Shown here one piece after another: positions 1 through 8,379 of a stretch of DNA of 64,000 nt. Every line of letters starts with the position of its first letter. Position 1 is the stretch's first letter. The position numbers and the translations under genes were made by a program. The DNA is taken from contig JBOFWM010000041.1 of NCBI GenBank assembly GCA_051653625.1, positions 1 to 64,000 on the forward strand. The letters are read 5' to 3'. The stretch is from SFDP01 sp051653625 (GTDB lineage Bacteria; Bacillota; Clostridia; Lachnospirales; Lachnospiraceae). Under the pieces are notes generated by a model. It was not told the DNA's origin. It made no database searches and worked only from the letters and a program-made list of their open reading frames with translations.

Positions 1-1094
1 AATTTTTTTGCTTTTTTCCATAATTTGTCTTTTACGTTTAAAAGTTTTTCTTCTAATTTCTTTCGGTTTATATCTTGATTTTTCAAATTTGAAAGTAGAG
101 ATTCTTGTTTTTCTTTATATAATAAAACTTCACTAATAGAGTTTCCATACTTGCTTTTTAAATGATTGATCACGTTTAATCTTTGTTCTACTTCTGATAG
201 TGCTTCACTTTCATATTCTAATGACTCTAAATAATTTGAAATTTCTCTAATAAATTCAAAAGAAAATTCTTCAATAGTTATTAATTGTTCTTCAAACGTA
301 GTAATTTGGGTGTCTAATTCACTAATTGATTTGATATCACGCAATGATTTTCCAATTAAATTACTAATAGAATGCTCATTGTCTCCACCTACCATTTTAT
401 AAATTCCAGACAAAATATCTACAATTTTTTGACTATAAACCATTTTTTTATATTGTTCTTCTAATAGAAAATCTTCGCCATCTTTTAGTTTCGCATCTTC
501 TATTTCGTTCACTTCATATTCTGCCAAATTAATTTGTCTATTTTTTTCTTTCTCATCCATACAAGACTCTTCAAGCTGTTTTGAAATCTCTTTATATAGT
601 TTATAATATTCTGATACGCTTTTTTTATATTCTCCAACTTCTTCTATCGCAAAATCATCAAGAATATCTAGATATGTTTTTCCCTTTAATAGACTTTGGT
701 TTTCATGTTGCCCATGAATGTTAATAAAAGTTGAGGCTAGCTCTTTTAATTGTTTATTGCTAACACTTTCTCCATTTACTTTACAAACACTTCTATTGGC
801 TAATATTTTTCGTTGTATTAATAGAGTATCCTCTTCCAAAGGAATATCGAATTCTTTTATTACTCTTTTTTGTTCTTCTTTATTTACTTCAAATAAAAGT
901 TCAATTAATGCAAATTCTTTTCCATTTCTAATAATATTAGTATCCGCTTTACCGCCTAATGCTAAATGAATAGATCCCATTAAAATAGATTTTCCTGCAC
1001 CGGTTTCTCCAGTCAAAATATTAAGTCCGCGATCAAAAAACAATTCTATTTCATCAATTAATGCTAAATTTTTTACATACAAGCTTATTAACAT
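1..1094 (-). CDS. recN: DNA repair ATPase RecN (N-terminal part, cut by window edge)
   Basis: RecN is an SMC-like ATPase that acts early in double-strand break repair. I translated about 364 residues from an ATG at 1094; family members are about 560 residues, so the C-terminal third lies beyond the left edge. The Walker A motif GETGAGKS is at residues 29-36, followed by a family-typical HGQHE motif near residue 128 and then a long charged stretch that fits the coiled-coil arms. An AGGAAAGG ribosome site precedes the start. It sits 37 bases after argR in the same direction; the argR-recN pair is a common Firmicutes arrangement. No frameshift is visible in the part present. Confidence 0.95.
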   Translation of the reverse strand, partial: MLISLYVKNLALIDEIELFFDRGLNILTGETGAGKSILMGSIHLALGGKADTNIIRNGKEFALIELLFEVNKEEQKRVIKEFDIPLEEDTLLIQRKILANRSVCKVNGESVSNKQLKELASTFINIHGQHENQSLLKGKTYLDILDDFAIEEVGEYKKSVSEYYKLYKEISKQLEESCMDEKEKNRQINLAEYEVNEIEDAKLKDGEDFLLEEQYKKMVYSQKIVDILSGIYKMVGGDNEHSISNLIGKSLRDIKSISELDTQITTFEEQLITIEEFSFEFIREISNYLESLEYESEALSEVEQRLNVINHLKSKYGNSISEVLLYKEKQESLLSNLKNQDINRKKLEEKLLNVKDKLWKKAKK

Positions 1095-1131
1095 TTTTCC
1101 AACCTTTCCTATATACTATCTATTCTTTCGT

Positions 1132-1581
1132 TTACAGTAATAATTCTTTCATTTTTTCTTGAACAAGTTCTGTACTTTCTATCGTTTTAATAGCCACCAT
1201 AATTGTATCATCTCCTGCAATACTTCCTACAATTTCAGAAAGTCCCATAGCATCAATAGCAGTCGCAACTGCCATCGCCATACCAGACACCGTTTTAATA
1301 ACTAATAAATTTCCTGCACATTCCATAGAAATATAGCCTTCTCTCAAAATACGTCTATATTTCTCATCTAATACTCGAATTTTTTCGTTTGGTAAAACAT
1401 AATGGTGTATTCCAAACTCATCTGTCTTTTTAATTAATCTCATCTCTTTAATATCTCTTGAGACAGTTGCTTGTGTAACTTTAAAACCAGAATTGGTGAG
1501 ATGATTGGCTAAATCTGTTTGGGTTTCTATTTTATACAAATTTAAAATTTTTTCAATTTCTTGTTGTCTCTTTATTTTCAT
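1132..1581 (-). CDS. argR: Arginine repressor ArgR
   Basis: Arginine-responsive transcription regulator of about the usual length (149 residues). The N-terminal winged helix carries TQATVSRDI at residues 37-45, the DNA-recognition helix of the family. The C-terminal half is the hexamerisation and arginine-binding domain, with the GDD motif at 123-125 that contacts arginine. The start is an ATG preceded by a GGGAG ribosome site. It lies 18 bases after nadK and 37 bases before recN, so it is probably cotranscribed with both. I see no clear ARG box in the short gaps. Repression of arginine biosynthesis is family knowledge; targets are not in this window. Confidence 0.95.
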   Translation of the reverse strand: MKIKRQQEIEKILNLYKIETQTDLANHLTNSGFKVTQATVSRDIKEMRLIKKTDEFGIHHYVLPNEKIRVLDEKYRRILREGYISMECAGNLLVIKTVSGMAMAVATAIDAMGLSEIVGSIAGDDTIMVAIKTIESTELVQEKMKELLL

Positions 1582-1599
1582 TAAACTCCCACCCTCTCA

Positions 1600-2412
1600 T
1601 TATCCATTCATCTTTTTATGTAATACTTGTATAAAACTAATATCACTTAATTTTACAAACGTAGTAGTTTTATGTGATTTTTTCACTACAATTCTATTGC
1701 CTTTTTCAATTTCCATTCTCTCACATCCATCACCGCTCACCTCAATAGAAACTTTTGTTGCTTCTTCACGCGGTAAAACCTCTAACTCAATAATATCATC
1801 ATCTTTCAAGACAATACTCCTTGCCGATAAAGTATGTGCACAAATTGGAGTCAATACAATTAGATTTGCACTTGGTTCAATTATTGGACCACCTGCTGAC
1901 ATATTATATCCTGTCGAACCAGTTGGCGTAGAAATAACAATTCCATCCGCTTTCCATGTACATAAATACTGTCCATTTACATATAACTTCAAGTGAATAA
2001 TTTGTAAAATTCCACGCCTTGTAATCGTAATGTCATTTAAAGCATGAATTTCTTTTTTTATAGTATTTCCATCTTTTAAAATACCTTGTAACATCATTCG
2101 ATCTTGTGTTTGAAATTCGTCCCTTAATAATCGGTCTAAAGCATCTGTAATATTTTCTCTATCAACTTCTGCTAAAAAACCAAGCGTTCCAAGATTTATT
2201 CCAATCAACATACTATGTTTTTTTGTATTGTCGCGAGCCGCTTTTAACATGGTACCATCCCCACCTAATACAATAATACATTCTGTATCTTTTGAATCAC
2301 TCGGAAACATTGTACAAATTCCACCGTTTTTTTCAATATACGAGATTACATAATTTGTTAATTCTAATTGTTTATCCTTTAAAACATTTGTAACGATTTC
2401 AAAATTTTTCAC
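1600..2412 (-). CDS. nadK: NAD kinase
   Basis: Phosphorylates NAD to NADP in the cytoplasm; the only route to NADP in most bacteria. At 270 residues it has the normal length. Visible motifs are GGDGT at residues 50-54 (catalytic Asp and phosphate loop), GINLGTLGFLAEV at 71-83, an ND motif at 126-127 and TPTGSTGY at 162-169, all diagnostic of the family. The start is GTG at 2412: an ATG five bases upstream is in another frame and hits a stop at once, and GGAG lies 7 bases before the GTG. It sits between tlyA (32 bases upstream) and argR, an order common in Clostridia. Confidence 0.95.
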   Translation of the reverse strand: MKNFEIVTNVLKDKQLELTNYVISYIEKNGGICTMFPSDSKDTECIIVLGGDGTMLKAARDNTKKHSMLIGINLGTLGFLAEVDRENITDALDRLLRDEFQTQDRMMLQGILKDGNTIKKEIHALNDITITRRGILQIIHLKLYVNGQYLCTWKADGIVISTPTGSTGYNMSAGGPIIEPSANLIVLTPICAHTLSARSIVLKDDDIIELEVLPREEATKVSIEVSGDGCERMEIEKGNRIVVKKSHKTTTFVKLSDISFIQVLHKKMNG

Positions 2413-2444
2413 ACCATTTCTCCAATCCTTCTACTTTCAATAAA

Positions 2445-3254
2445 CTAGAAACTTTGATGTGCTGCTTTTACTACCATATCTCTAAGTTCCTTGATTTCAT
2501 AATCTGTTTTGCACTCTTCTTTCCTATTTTCCAAATACAAAAGATATTCAATATTACCTTCTGGTCCTTTAATTGGAGAATAATCAAGTCCATTAATTGA
2601 AAATCCAATACTCATTGCATATAGCATTATTTTTTCAATTACCTCTTTATGTATTTCCGGGTCGCGTACAACACCTTTTTTTCCAACATTTTCTTTTCCT
2701 GCTTCAAATTGTGGTTTAATAAGACATACCATTTTTCCTAATTCATTAAGCAAATTTTTTGCAGGAAGTAAAATTTTCGTTAAAGAAATAAAAGAAACAT
2801 CTACTGAAGCAAAATCAATTTCTTCTTTAATATCTTCTTTTGTAACATAACGAAAATTTGTTTTTTCCATACAAACAACTCTTTCATCTTGACGTAACTT
2901 CCATGCTAACTGTCCATGCCCAACATCAATAGAAAACACTTTTTTTGCACCATTTTGCAGCATACAGTCTGTAAATCCACCAGTGCTTGCACCTATATCC
3001 ATACAAATTTTATCTTCCAAAACAATTCCAAACGTCTCCATTGCTTTTTCGAGTTTTAGTCCACCTCTGCTTACATATTTTAAGGTATTTCCCTTTATTT
3101 CTATGGTTGACTTCTCAAGGCAAAAAAGGCTACCTGCTTTATCTTCTCTTTGATTATTAATAAATACATTTCCAGACATGATAATTGCTTTTGCTTTTTC
3201 TCTAGATTCTGCATATCCTAGTTTTACTAATAATACATCTAAACGTTCTTTCAT
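2445..3254 (-). CDS. tlyA: TlyA-family rRNA 2'-O-methyltransferase (S4 + FtsJ-like)
   Basis: Predicted S-adenosylmethionine-dependent ribose methyltransferase of ribosomal RNA. Residues 1-65 form an S4 RNA-binding domain; the methyltransferase domain follows, with the SAM loop DIGASTGGFTD at 86-96. The 269-residue length matches TlyA/YqxC proteins. Mycobacterial TlyA methylates 16S C1409 and 23S C1920; the exact target here is inferred only. Some homologues were called haemolysins, which this sequence does not support. An AAGGAG site lies upstream of the ATG, and the gene starts 6 bases after the dxs stop codon, so the two are almost certainly cotranscribed. Confidence 0.9.
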   Translation of the reverse strand: MKERLDVLLVKLGYAESREKAKAIIMSGNVFINNQREDKAGSLFCLEKSTIEIKGNTLKYVSRGGLKLEKAMETFGIVLEDKICMDIGASTGGFTDCMLQNGAKKVFSIDVGHGQLAWKLRQDERVVCMEKTNFRYVTKEDIKEEIDFASVDVSFISLTKILLPAKNLLNELGKMVCLIKPQFEAGKENVGKKGVVRDPEIHKEVIEKIMLYAMSIGFSINGLDYSPIKGPEGNIEYLLYLENRKEECKTDYEIKELRDMVVKAAHQSF

Positions 3255-3260
3255 AAAATA

Positions 3261-5123
3261 CTAAAGCTCCTTTTTTCTCCTTAAAATTCGATCAACAATA
3301 TTCTCTTTATCAATGAATACTTCTTGCTTTAATAACTCCACATTTCCATGTTCAACATATTCATCTGGTATCCCAATTGTTAATATATCACATGTTATCT
3401 TTTGATCATTCATATATTTTACAACTTTTTCACCGTAACCACCACTCAATACATTTTCTTCTAAAGTTACCAATAATGTATGATCTTTTGATAATTCCAC
3501 TAAAATATTTTCATCAATTGGTTTTACAAATCTAGCATTTACTAACGTAACATCTTCACCTTTTTCTTTTAACACTTCGTAAACTTCGTATGCAGTTTTT
3601 ACCATACTCCCTATTGCAAGAAGTGCTATCCCTTTTCCTCTATATAATATCTCACTTTTTCCATAAACAATGGGATTTCTAAACTCTTCTAGTCCATCAT
3701 AAGCGGTTCCTCTTGGATATCTTATTGCAATTGGCTTTTTAAATTCTACCGCAAATTTCATCATGTCAGATAATTCCCATTTGTTTTTTGGAGCCATAAT
3801 ATGCATATTCGGAATAGAGGATAAGAAAGAAAGATCAAAAATTCCTTGATGCGTTTCTCCATCACTTCCAACTAATCCAGCACGATCAATTGCAAATATT
3901 ACTGGTAAATCTTGTATACAAACATCATGCAAAATTTGATCATACGCTCTTTGTAAAAAAGAAGAATAAATAGCAACTATAGGAATAAGTCCACCTGCTG
4001 CCAACCCTGCTGCAAAAGTAACTGCATGTTGCTCTGCAATTCCAACATCAAAAAATCGATCTGGAAATATGTTGCGAAATCTTTTTAAACCTGTTCCATC
4101 TGGCATTGCTGCAGTAATTGCAACTACTTTTTTATTTCTCTTACCAAGTTTTATCATAACTGTGGAAAAAATATCAGTATAATTCGATTTTAATTTTGGA
4201 TTTTTCGGAATTCCTGTCTCAATGCAAAAAGGTTCTGCGCCATGAAATCTTGCCGGATGGCGCTCTGCTGGTTCATATCCTTTTCCTTTTTCTGTAAGAA
4301 CATGTACAAGCACTGCACTCTTGCAACGTTTTGCCTCATGAAATACTTTAACCAACCCTTCCAAATCATGTCCATCTACTGGTCCTAAATAAGTGATTCC
4401 CATATCTTCAAAAAACATTCCTGGAATCACTAAATGTTTAAAACTACTTTTTGCACGTCTTATACTTTCAACAACTGTATCTCCATATTTTGTTTTTCTA
4501 AGACTATTATATATCCCTAATTTTAAGTCAAGATACTTATCTGCTGTTCGAATATTATTTAAATACTTTGATACCCCACCTACATTTTCAGATATGGACA
4601 TATTATTGTCATTTAAAACAATAATAAAATTTGTAGACATTCTCGATGCATTATTTAATGCTTCGTAAGCCATCCCACCTGTCAAGGAACCATCTCCTAT
4701 TACAGATACAATTTTATTATTTCCACCTACAATATCCCTTGCTCTTACAAGTCCAAGCCCTGCTGATATAGAAGTGGAACTATGTCCCGTATCAAAGGAA
4801 TCACATTCGCTTTCTTTTCTTTTTGGAAAACCGCTCATTCCACCATATTTTCTAAGAGAATCAAAGCCTTGTGCTCGTCCAGTTAATAACTTATGAGTAT
4901 AAGATTGATGCCCAACATCCCAAATAATTTTATCACTTGGAAAATTCAAACTCAAATGAAGCGCCATCGTCAATTCTACTGCACCTAAATTTGAACCAAG
5001 ATGTCCCCCTGAAACACTAATTTTTTCAACAAGAAACTCTCTAATTTCTTGTGCTAAACTAGCGTAATCATTTGGTGAAATATTTTTAATATCATTTTCC
5101 TTTTTTATTTGTTCAAGTAGCAT
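3261..5123 (-). CDS. dxs: 1-deoxy-D-xylulose-5-phosphate synthase
   Basis: First and often flux-controlling enzyme of the non-mevalonate isoprenoid pathway: condenses pyruvate and glyceraldehyde 3-phosphate using thiamine diphosphate. The 620-residue protein is full length. Motifs include SGGHLGSNLG near residues 38-47 (catalytic His), GDGSLTGGM near 143 with the downstream NDNN thiamine-binding element, and DRAGLVGSDGETHQG in the transketolase pyrimidine domain. The ATG is preceded by GAGGA. It lies 18 bases after ispA and 6 before tlyA, so this cluster joins precursor synthesis to prenyl chain elongation. The later pathway genes dxr and ispG are also in this window. Confidence 0.97.
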   Translation of the reverse strand: MLLEQIKKENDIKNISPNDYASLAQEIREFLVEKISVSGGHLGSNLGAVELTMALHLSLNFPSDKIIWDVGHQSYTHKLLTGRAQGFDSLRKYGGMSGFPKRKESECDSFDTGHSSTSISAGLGLVRARDIVGGNNKIVSVIGDGSLTGGMAYEALNNASRMSTNFIIVLNDNNMSISENVGGVSKYLNNIRTADKYLDLKLGIYNSLRKTKYGDTVVESIRRAKSSFKHLVIPGMFFEDMGITYLGPVDGHDLEGLVKVFHEAKRCKSAVLVHVLTEKGKGYEPAERHPARFHGAEPFCIETGIPKNPKLKSNYTDIFSTVMIKLGKRNKKVVAITAAMPDGTGLKRFRNIFPDRFFDVGIAEQHAVTFAAGLAAGGLIPIVAIYSSFLQRAYDQILHDVCIQDLPVIFAIDRAGLVGSDGETHQGIFDLSFLSSIPNMHIMAPKNKWELSDMMKFAVEFKKPIAIRYPRGTAYDGLEEFRNPIVYGKSEILYRGKGIALLAIGSMVKTAYEVYEVLKEKGEDVTLVNARFVKPIDENILVELSKDHTLLVTLEENVLSGGYGEKVVKYMNDQKITCDILTIGIPDEYVEHGNVELLKQEVFIDKENIVDRILRRKKEL

Positions 5124-5141
5124 ATCTTCGTCCTCATTTCA

Positions 5142-6059
5142 TTATTTTTCTCTAGTAATAAGTGCCACAATCAATTCATTCAAAAATTCATTTTGAACCT
5201 TAAAATGCTTCATTATATCTAATGCATTTTCTGTCATGGAAATCACATCTTTTTTCGACTTTTCCAATCCATTCATTGTAACATATGTTATCTTTCCATT
5301 TTTCTCATCACTATTAATAGGTTTCCCTAATATATCAAACGTACTTGTTATATCTAAAATATCATCTTGAATTTGAAACGCTACTCCTAAATAATACCCC
5401 ACTTGTTCCATTTCATTCACTTCATTTTCTTTTGCACCTGCAAGTGTAGCTCCAATCATAAGTGATGCTTGAATGAGTGCGGCAGTCTTAAATTCATGAA
5501 TATACAACAAATATTCTTTTGTAATCTCTTCTTCTGATAGCATCTCACCTTTGATATCTGCTGCTTGACCACCAATCATACCGTAAATACCTGCTTTTTT
5601 TGATAAAATCATCAGGGATTTAGCAACCTCTTCTATTTTTATTTTATTTTCAAAAGAAGTACATGCTGTCTCAAACGCATAATTAAGCAATCCATCTCCT
5701 GCAAGAATGGCAATTGCTTCTCCATACTCAGCATGCGTACTTTTTTTCCCTCTTCTATATTCATCATTATCCATTGCAGGCAAATCATCATGCACAAGAG
5801 AATATGTATGAATCATTTCCATTGCAATCATAAATGGAAATAACAAGTCCTGATCTTCTTTTGTTAATACCTTTGTGCCTTTAACTAATAAAAATGCTTC
5901 CATCATCAAAATAGGGCGCAGTCTTTTTCCACCTGCACGTAAGCTGTAATTCATAGCTTCAATCACGCTATTAGCTGGTCCTTGTTCTTTTATTAAAAAA
6001 CGTTCCATCACTTCTTCTACAAACCATGTCTTTTGTTGCATTTTTTCTTTAAAATTCAT
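5142..6059 (-). CDS. ispA: Farnesyl diphosphate synthase (polyprenyl synthetase)
   Basis: Short-chain prenyl transferase that builds farnesyl diphosphate from isopentenyl and dimethylallyl diphosphate. The first Asp-rich motif is DDLPAMD at residues 91-97 (bacterial DDxxxxD form), followed by RRGKKSTH; the second is QIQDDILD near 236. The 305-residue length fits. The ATG lies inside the last codons of xseB (11-base overlap) with AGGTGA as ribosome site, so translation is probably coupled. The order xseA-xseB-ispA-dxs-tlyA is typical of Firmicutes. Geranylgeranyl activity cannot be excluded from sequence alone. Confidence 0.93.
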   Translation of the reverse strand: MNFKEKMQQKTWFVEEVMERFLIKEQGPANSVIEAMNYSLRAGGKRLRPILMMEAFLLVKGTKVLTKEDQDLLFPFMIAMEMIHTYSLVHDDLPAMDNDEYRRGKKSTHAEYGEAIAILAGDGLLNYAFETACTSFENKIKIEEVAKSLMILSKKAGIYGMIGGQAADIKGEMLSEEEITKEYLLYIHEFKTAALIQASLMIGATLAGAKENEVNEMEQVGYYLGVAFQIQDDILDITSTFDILGKPINSDEKNGKITYVTMNGLEKSKKDVISMTENALDIMKHFKVQNEFLNELIVALITREK

Positions 6060-6258
6060 CTAATTCACCTAATTCATTTAATTTAAGTACTTGTTTTTCT
6101 ACTTTATCTATCATATCATTGGATTTCTTTATTACAGTCATTCCCTTTTTATATAATGCAAAAGACTCTTCCAAATTTGTATCTTCCGATTCTAGTATTT
6201 TTATAGTTTCTTCTAGTTCTAAAAGCATATTCTCTAAAGTATTCTCTTTTTTTGCCAT
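6049..6258 (-). CDS. xseB: Exodeoxyribonuclease VII small subunit
   Basis: Small helical subunit of exonuclease VII, which degrades single-stranded DNA with XseA. The motif SFALYKKGM in the middle of the protein is typical. I prefer the ATG at 6258 (69 residues), which has AAGGGG 10 bases upstream; a TTG two codons earlier at 6264 would overlap the xseA stop by four bases. The protein is short but of normal family length. It is flanked by its partner gene xseA and by ispA, which it overlaps by 11 bases. Confidence 0.92.
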   Translation of the reverse strand: MAKKENTLENMLLELEETIKILESEDTNLEESFALYKKGMTVIKKSNDMIDKVEKQVLKLNELGELDEF

Positions 6259-6260
6259 AC

Positions 6261-7490
6261 TCAAACATCCCCTTCCATGGTTAGCGCTTTCTTTTCTTCG
6301 GCTCTTGCAGTAAAATAACCATCTTTTACATGTATTTGATATAATTTTCCAACTTCTACTTTTGAAATAGTATGAATTGCTCCACCTTCTTTTTCAGATA
6401 CAAATGCATATCCTTGATTTAATTTTTCAAGTGGCGAAAGCCCTTTCAATCGTTCTATATAAAGTGCAACTCTATGTTTCTTTTGCTTTATCTTTTCTTC
6501 CATGAATTTTTGCAATGCATCTTCTTTCAAAACGATACTATGACGAAATTCAACGACTTTATTTTGTGGACTTTGTCTTTGCAATAAATGTTTTTTTTGT
6601 TCAACTAGATGTCTTTTTGTCATTATTTTTCTTGTAATATTTTTTTCTAATTCTGTACGTTTTGTTCTAAGAAGAGCAAACAAATCAACAACACTATATA
6701 CTGCAAGTTCTGCCGCTGCCGAAGGTGTTGGTGCTCTCAAATCCGCCACATAATCCGCAATCGTTGTATCTGTTTCATGCCCAACTGCTGAAATGATCGG
6801 TACACTACAATCAAATATTGCTTGTGCTACTAATTCCTCATTAAAAGCCCATAAGTCTTCAATTGATCCACCGCCTCTTCCAACAATCATAACATCTACT
6901 TTTTTCTGTTCTAATGCTCTAATTCCATGTACAATACTAGAAACCGCCTTATCTCCTTGTACAATCGCAGGATACAGAATAATTTGAATGTATGGATTTC
7001 TCCTTGTTGCAATCTGAATAATATCTCTTACTGCCGCTCCCGTAGGGGCTGTTACAACGCCTAATGTTTTAATATATTTTGGAATCTCTTGTTTATATTC
7101 TTTTGCAAATAACCCTTTTTCTTCTAGTGATTTCTTTAACTGTTCATATGTTTCATACAAGGAACCAATCCCTTGTTTATAAGCCTCTTTGGCACAAAAT
7201 TGATATTTTCCTTGGGCTTCATATACTGTAACACTTCCCCCTAAAACAACTTCCATACCATCTTGTAATTTAAAAGTTAACATCATACTTTCTTTTTTAT
7301 ACATTACACAACTAATGGAAGACGATGTATCCTTCAACGTAAAATAAATATGTCCCGAAGTATGATATTTGCAATTACTAATTTCCCCTTTTATAAAAAG
7401 AGATTGCAACATATAATCCTGTCTGAACATATTATTAATATACGTATTTACTTTTGTGACTGTGTATGCGTTTTGCTCTCTATTTTGCAT
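6261..7490 (-). CDS. xseA: Exodeoxyribonuclease VII large subunit
   Basis: Catalytic subunit of exonuclease VII. The N-terminal OB-fold begins YTVTKVNTYINNMF; the central nuclease core holds GVVTAPTGAAVRDI and GRGGGSIEDLWAFNEE; then HETDTTIADYVADLRAPTPSAAAEL; a coiled-coil C-terminal half follows. I chose the ATG at 7490 (409 residues): the reading frame extends to a TTG at 7517 that overlaps nusB, but that TTG lacks a well-placed ribosome site and the ATG start matches where the family begins. xseB follows within three bases, as expected for two subunits made together. Confidence 0.93.
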   Translation of the reverse strand: MQNREQNAYTVTKVNTYINNMFRQDYMLQSLFIKGEISNCKYHTSGHIYFTLKDTSSSISCVMYKKESMMLTFKLQDGMEVVLGGSVTVYEAQGKYQFCAKEAYKQGIGSLYETYEQLKKSLEEKGLFAKEYKQEIPKYIKTLGVVTAPTGAAVRDIIQIATRRNPYIQIILYPAIVQGDKAVSSIVHGIRALEQKKVDVMIVGRGGGSIEDLWAFNEELVAQAIFDCSVPIISAVGHETDTTIADYVADLRAPTPSAAAELAVYSVVDLFALLRTKRTELEKNITRKIMTKRHLVEQKKHLLQRQSPQNKVVEFRHSIVLKEDALQKFMEEKIKQKKHRVALYIERLKGLSPLEKLNQGYAFVSEKEGGAIHTISKVEVGKLYQIHVKDGYFTARAEEKKALTMEGDV

Positions 7491-7506
7491 ATAGCTACTC
7501 TCTACT

Positions 7507-7908
7507 TTACGATGCAAACTTTGCTAAGACTCCATTAATAAATCCTGCTGATTCATCTTGTCCAAATTTCTTTGCTAATTCAACAGCTTCATTAATTGCA
7601 ACTGATTCTGGTACGGATTCATCATACATCATTTCAAATACTGCCAAACGAATAATGGTAAGATCAACCTTACTCATTCGAGTTGTTGACCATTTTGTAG
7701 CTTTCTCATTAATCATTTTATCAATTTCTTCTAGTTTTTCCTTGATGCAATTATATTTACTTAAAATTTGTTCTTCATCAATTGCCTCAATAATTATTTC
7801 ACCAGTTTGAAAAAAAAGTTTACATTGTTCTTTCATTTCTTCTTCATTATTAAATTCAATTCGAAATAATAATTTAAAAAGTTCTTCTCGTAATTTTCTT
7901 CTATTCAT
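7507..7908 (-). CDS. nusB: Transcription antitermination factor NusB
   Basis: All-helical RNA-binding factor that, with ribosomal protein S10, assembles antitermination complexes on rRNA leaders. The 133-residue length is normal. The C-terminal half shows the family pattern SKVDLTIIRLAVFEMMYDE followed by INEAVELAKKFG and the final FINGVLAKFA. It starts 6 bases after the Asp23/Gls24 gene stop, with a weak ribosome site, so translation probably depends on coupling. NusA, its partner, is encoded at 27966-29117 in another operon. Confidence 0.95.
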   Translation of the reverse strand: MNRRKLREELFKLLFRIEFNNEEEMKEQCKLFFQTGEIIIEAIDEEQILSKYNCIKEKLEEIDKMINEKATKWSTTRMSKVDLTIIRLAVFEMMYDESVPESVAINEAVELAKKFGQDESAGFINGVLAKFAS

Positions 7909-7914
7909 GTAATA

Positions 7915-8301
7915 TTAATTACCTTTCTCCATATCAACACCAGCAATTCTAATATTAACATCTGTAACTTCTAATCCTGTCATATTTTCAATCGCTGTTT
8001 TCACTTTTGCCTGTACCTTACTACATGTACTTGGTATATTATAGCCAAATTCCATCATAATTGCGAGGTCTACCATCACCTGTTTTTCATTAACAGAAAC
8101 TTTAACACCTTTTCTTAAGCTTTTAACTCCAACTTTACTCATAAGCTCATTTGTAATATTTCCTGCCATTGCTTTTACACCTTTTACTTCAGTTGCGGCT
8201 AACCCTGCAATAATCGCTACTACATCATCTGCTATTTGAATACAACCTATACCATCCTCATCATGTAATGTATACGTATTTCTTGTAGTTTCTTTTTCCA
8301 T
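7915..8301 (-). CDS. Asp23/Gls24 family envelope-stress protein (YqhY-like)
   Basis: Small protein of the Asp23/Gls24 family (128 residues). The conserved core runs from IADDVVAIIAGLAATEVKGV (near residues 22-41) through a Val/Lys-rich middle to the C-terminal VTDVNIRIAGVD. Members next to nusB are called YqhY in Bacillus, where the family has been linked to fatty-acid synthesis and envelope homeostasis; the molecular activity is not established. It is the first gene of the nusB operon, with GGAGG before the ATG and a good extended -10 promoter upstream at 8346-8374. Confidence 0.88.
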   Translation of the reverse strand: MEKETTRNTYTLHDEDGIGCIQIADDVVAIIAGLAATEVKGVKAMAGNITNELMSKVGVKSLRKGVKVSVNEKQVMVDLAIMMEFGYNIPSTCSKVQAKVKTAIENMTGLEVTDVNIRIAGVDMEKGN

Positions 8302-8345
8302 TTTGAACCTCCATTTTTCTGTATTTCCCGCATAATTTATCCTTA

Positions 8346-8374
8346 ATTATATCATCACTTATTTTGTTTGCATA
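8346..8374 (-). promoter_or_regulatory. Promoter of the Asp23-nusB-xseAB-ispA-dxs operon
   Basis: On the minus strand there is a perfect -10 hexamer TATAAT (8346-8351) with an extended TGA just upstream. A weak -35 candidate TATGCA lies at 8369-8374 with 17-base spacing. Transcription would start near 8339, leaving about 38 bases of leader before the ATG at 8301. Confidence 0.6.
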
Positions 8375-8379
8375 GTATG

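Noticed and set aside
1582..1599. ARG box controlling argR
   Set aside because: The gaps around argR are too short, and no convincing palindrome was seen.
1505..1996. Plus-strand open frame of 163 codons
   Set aside because: Antisense to the argR start and nadK, no ribosome site, composition typical of a shadow of real genes.
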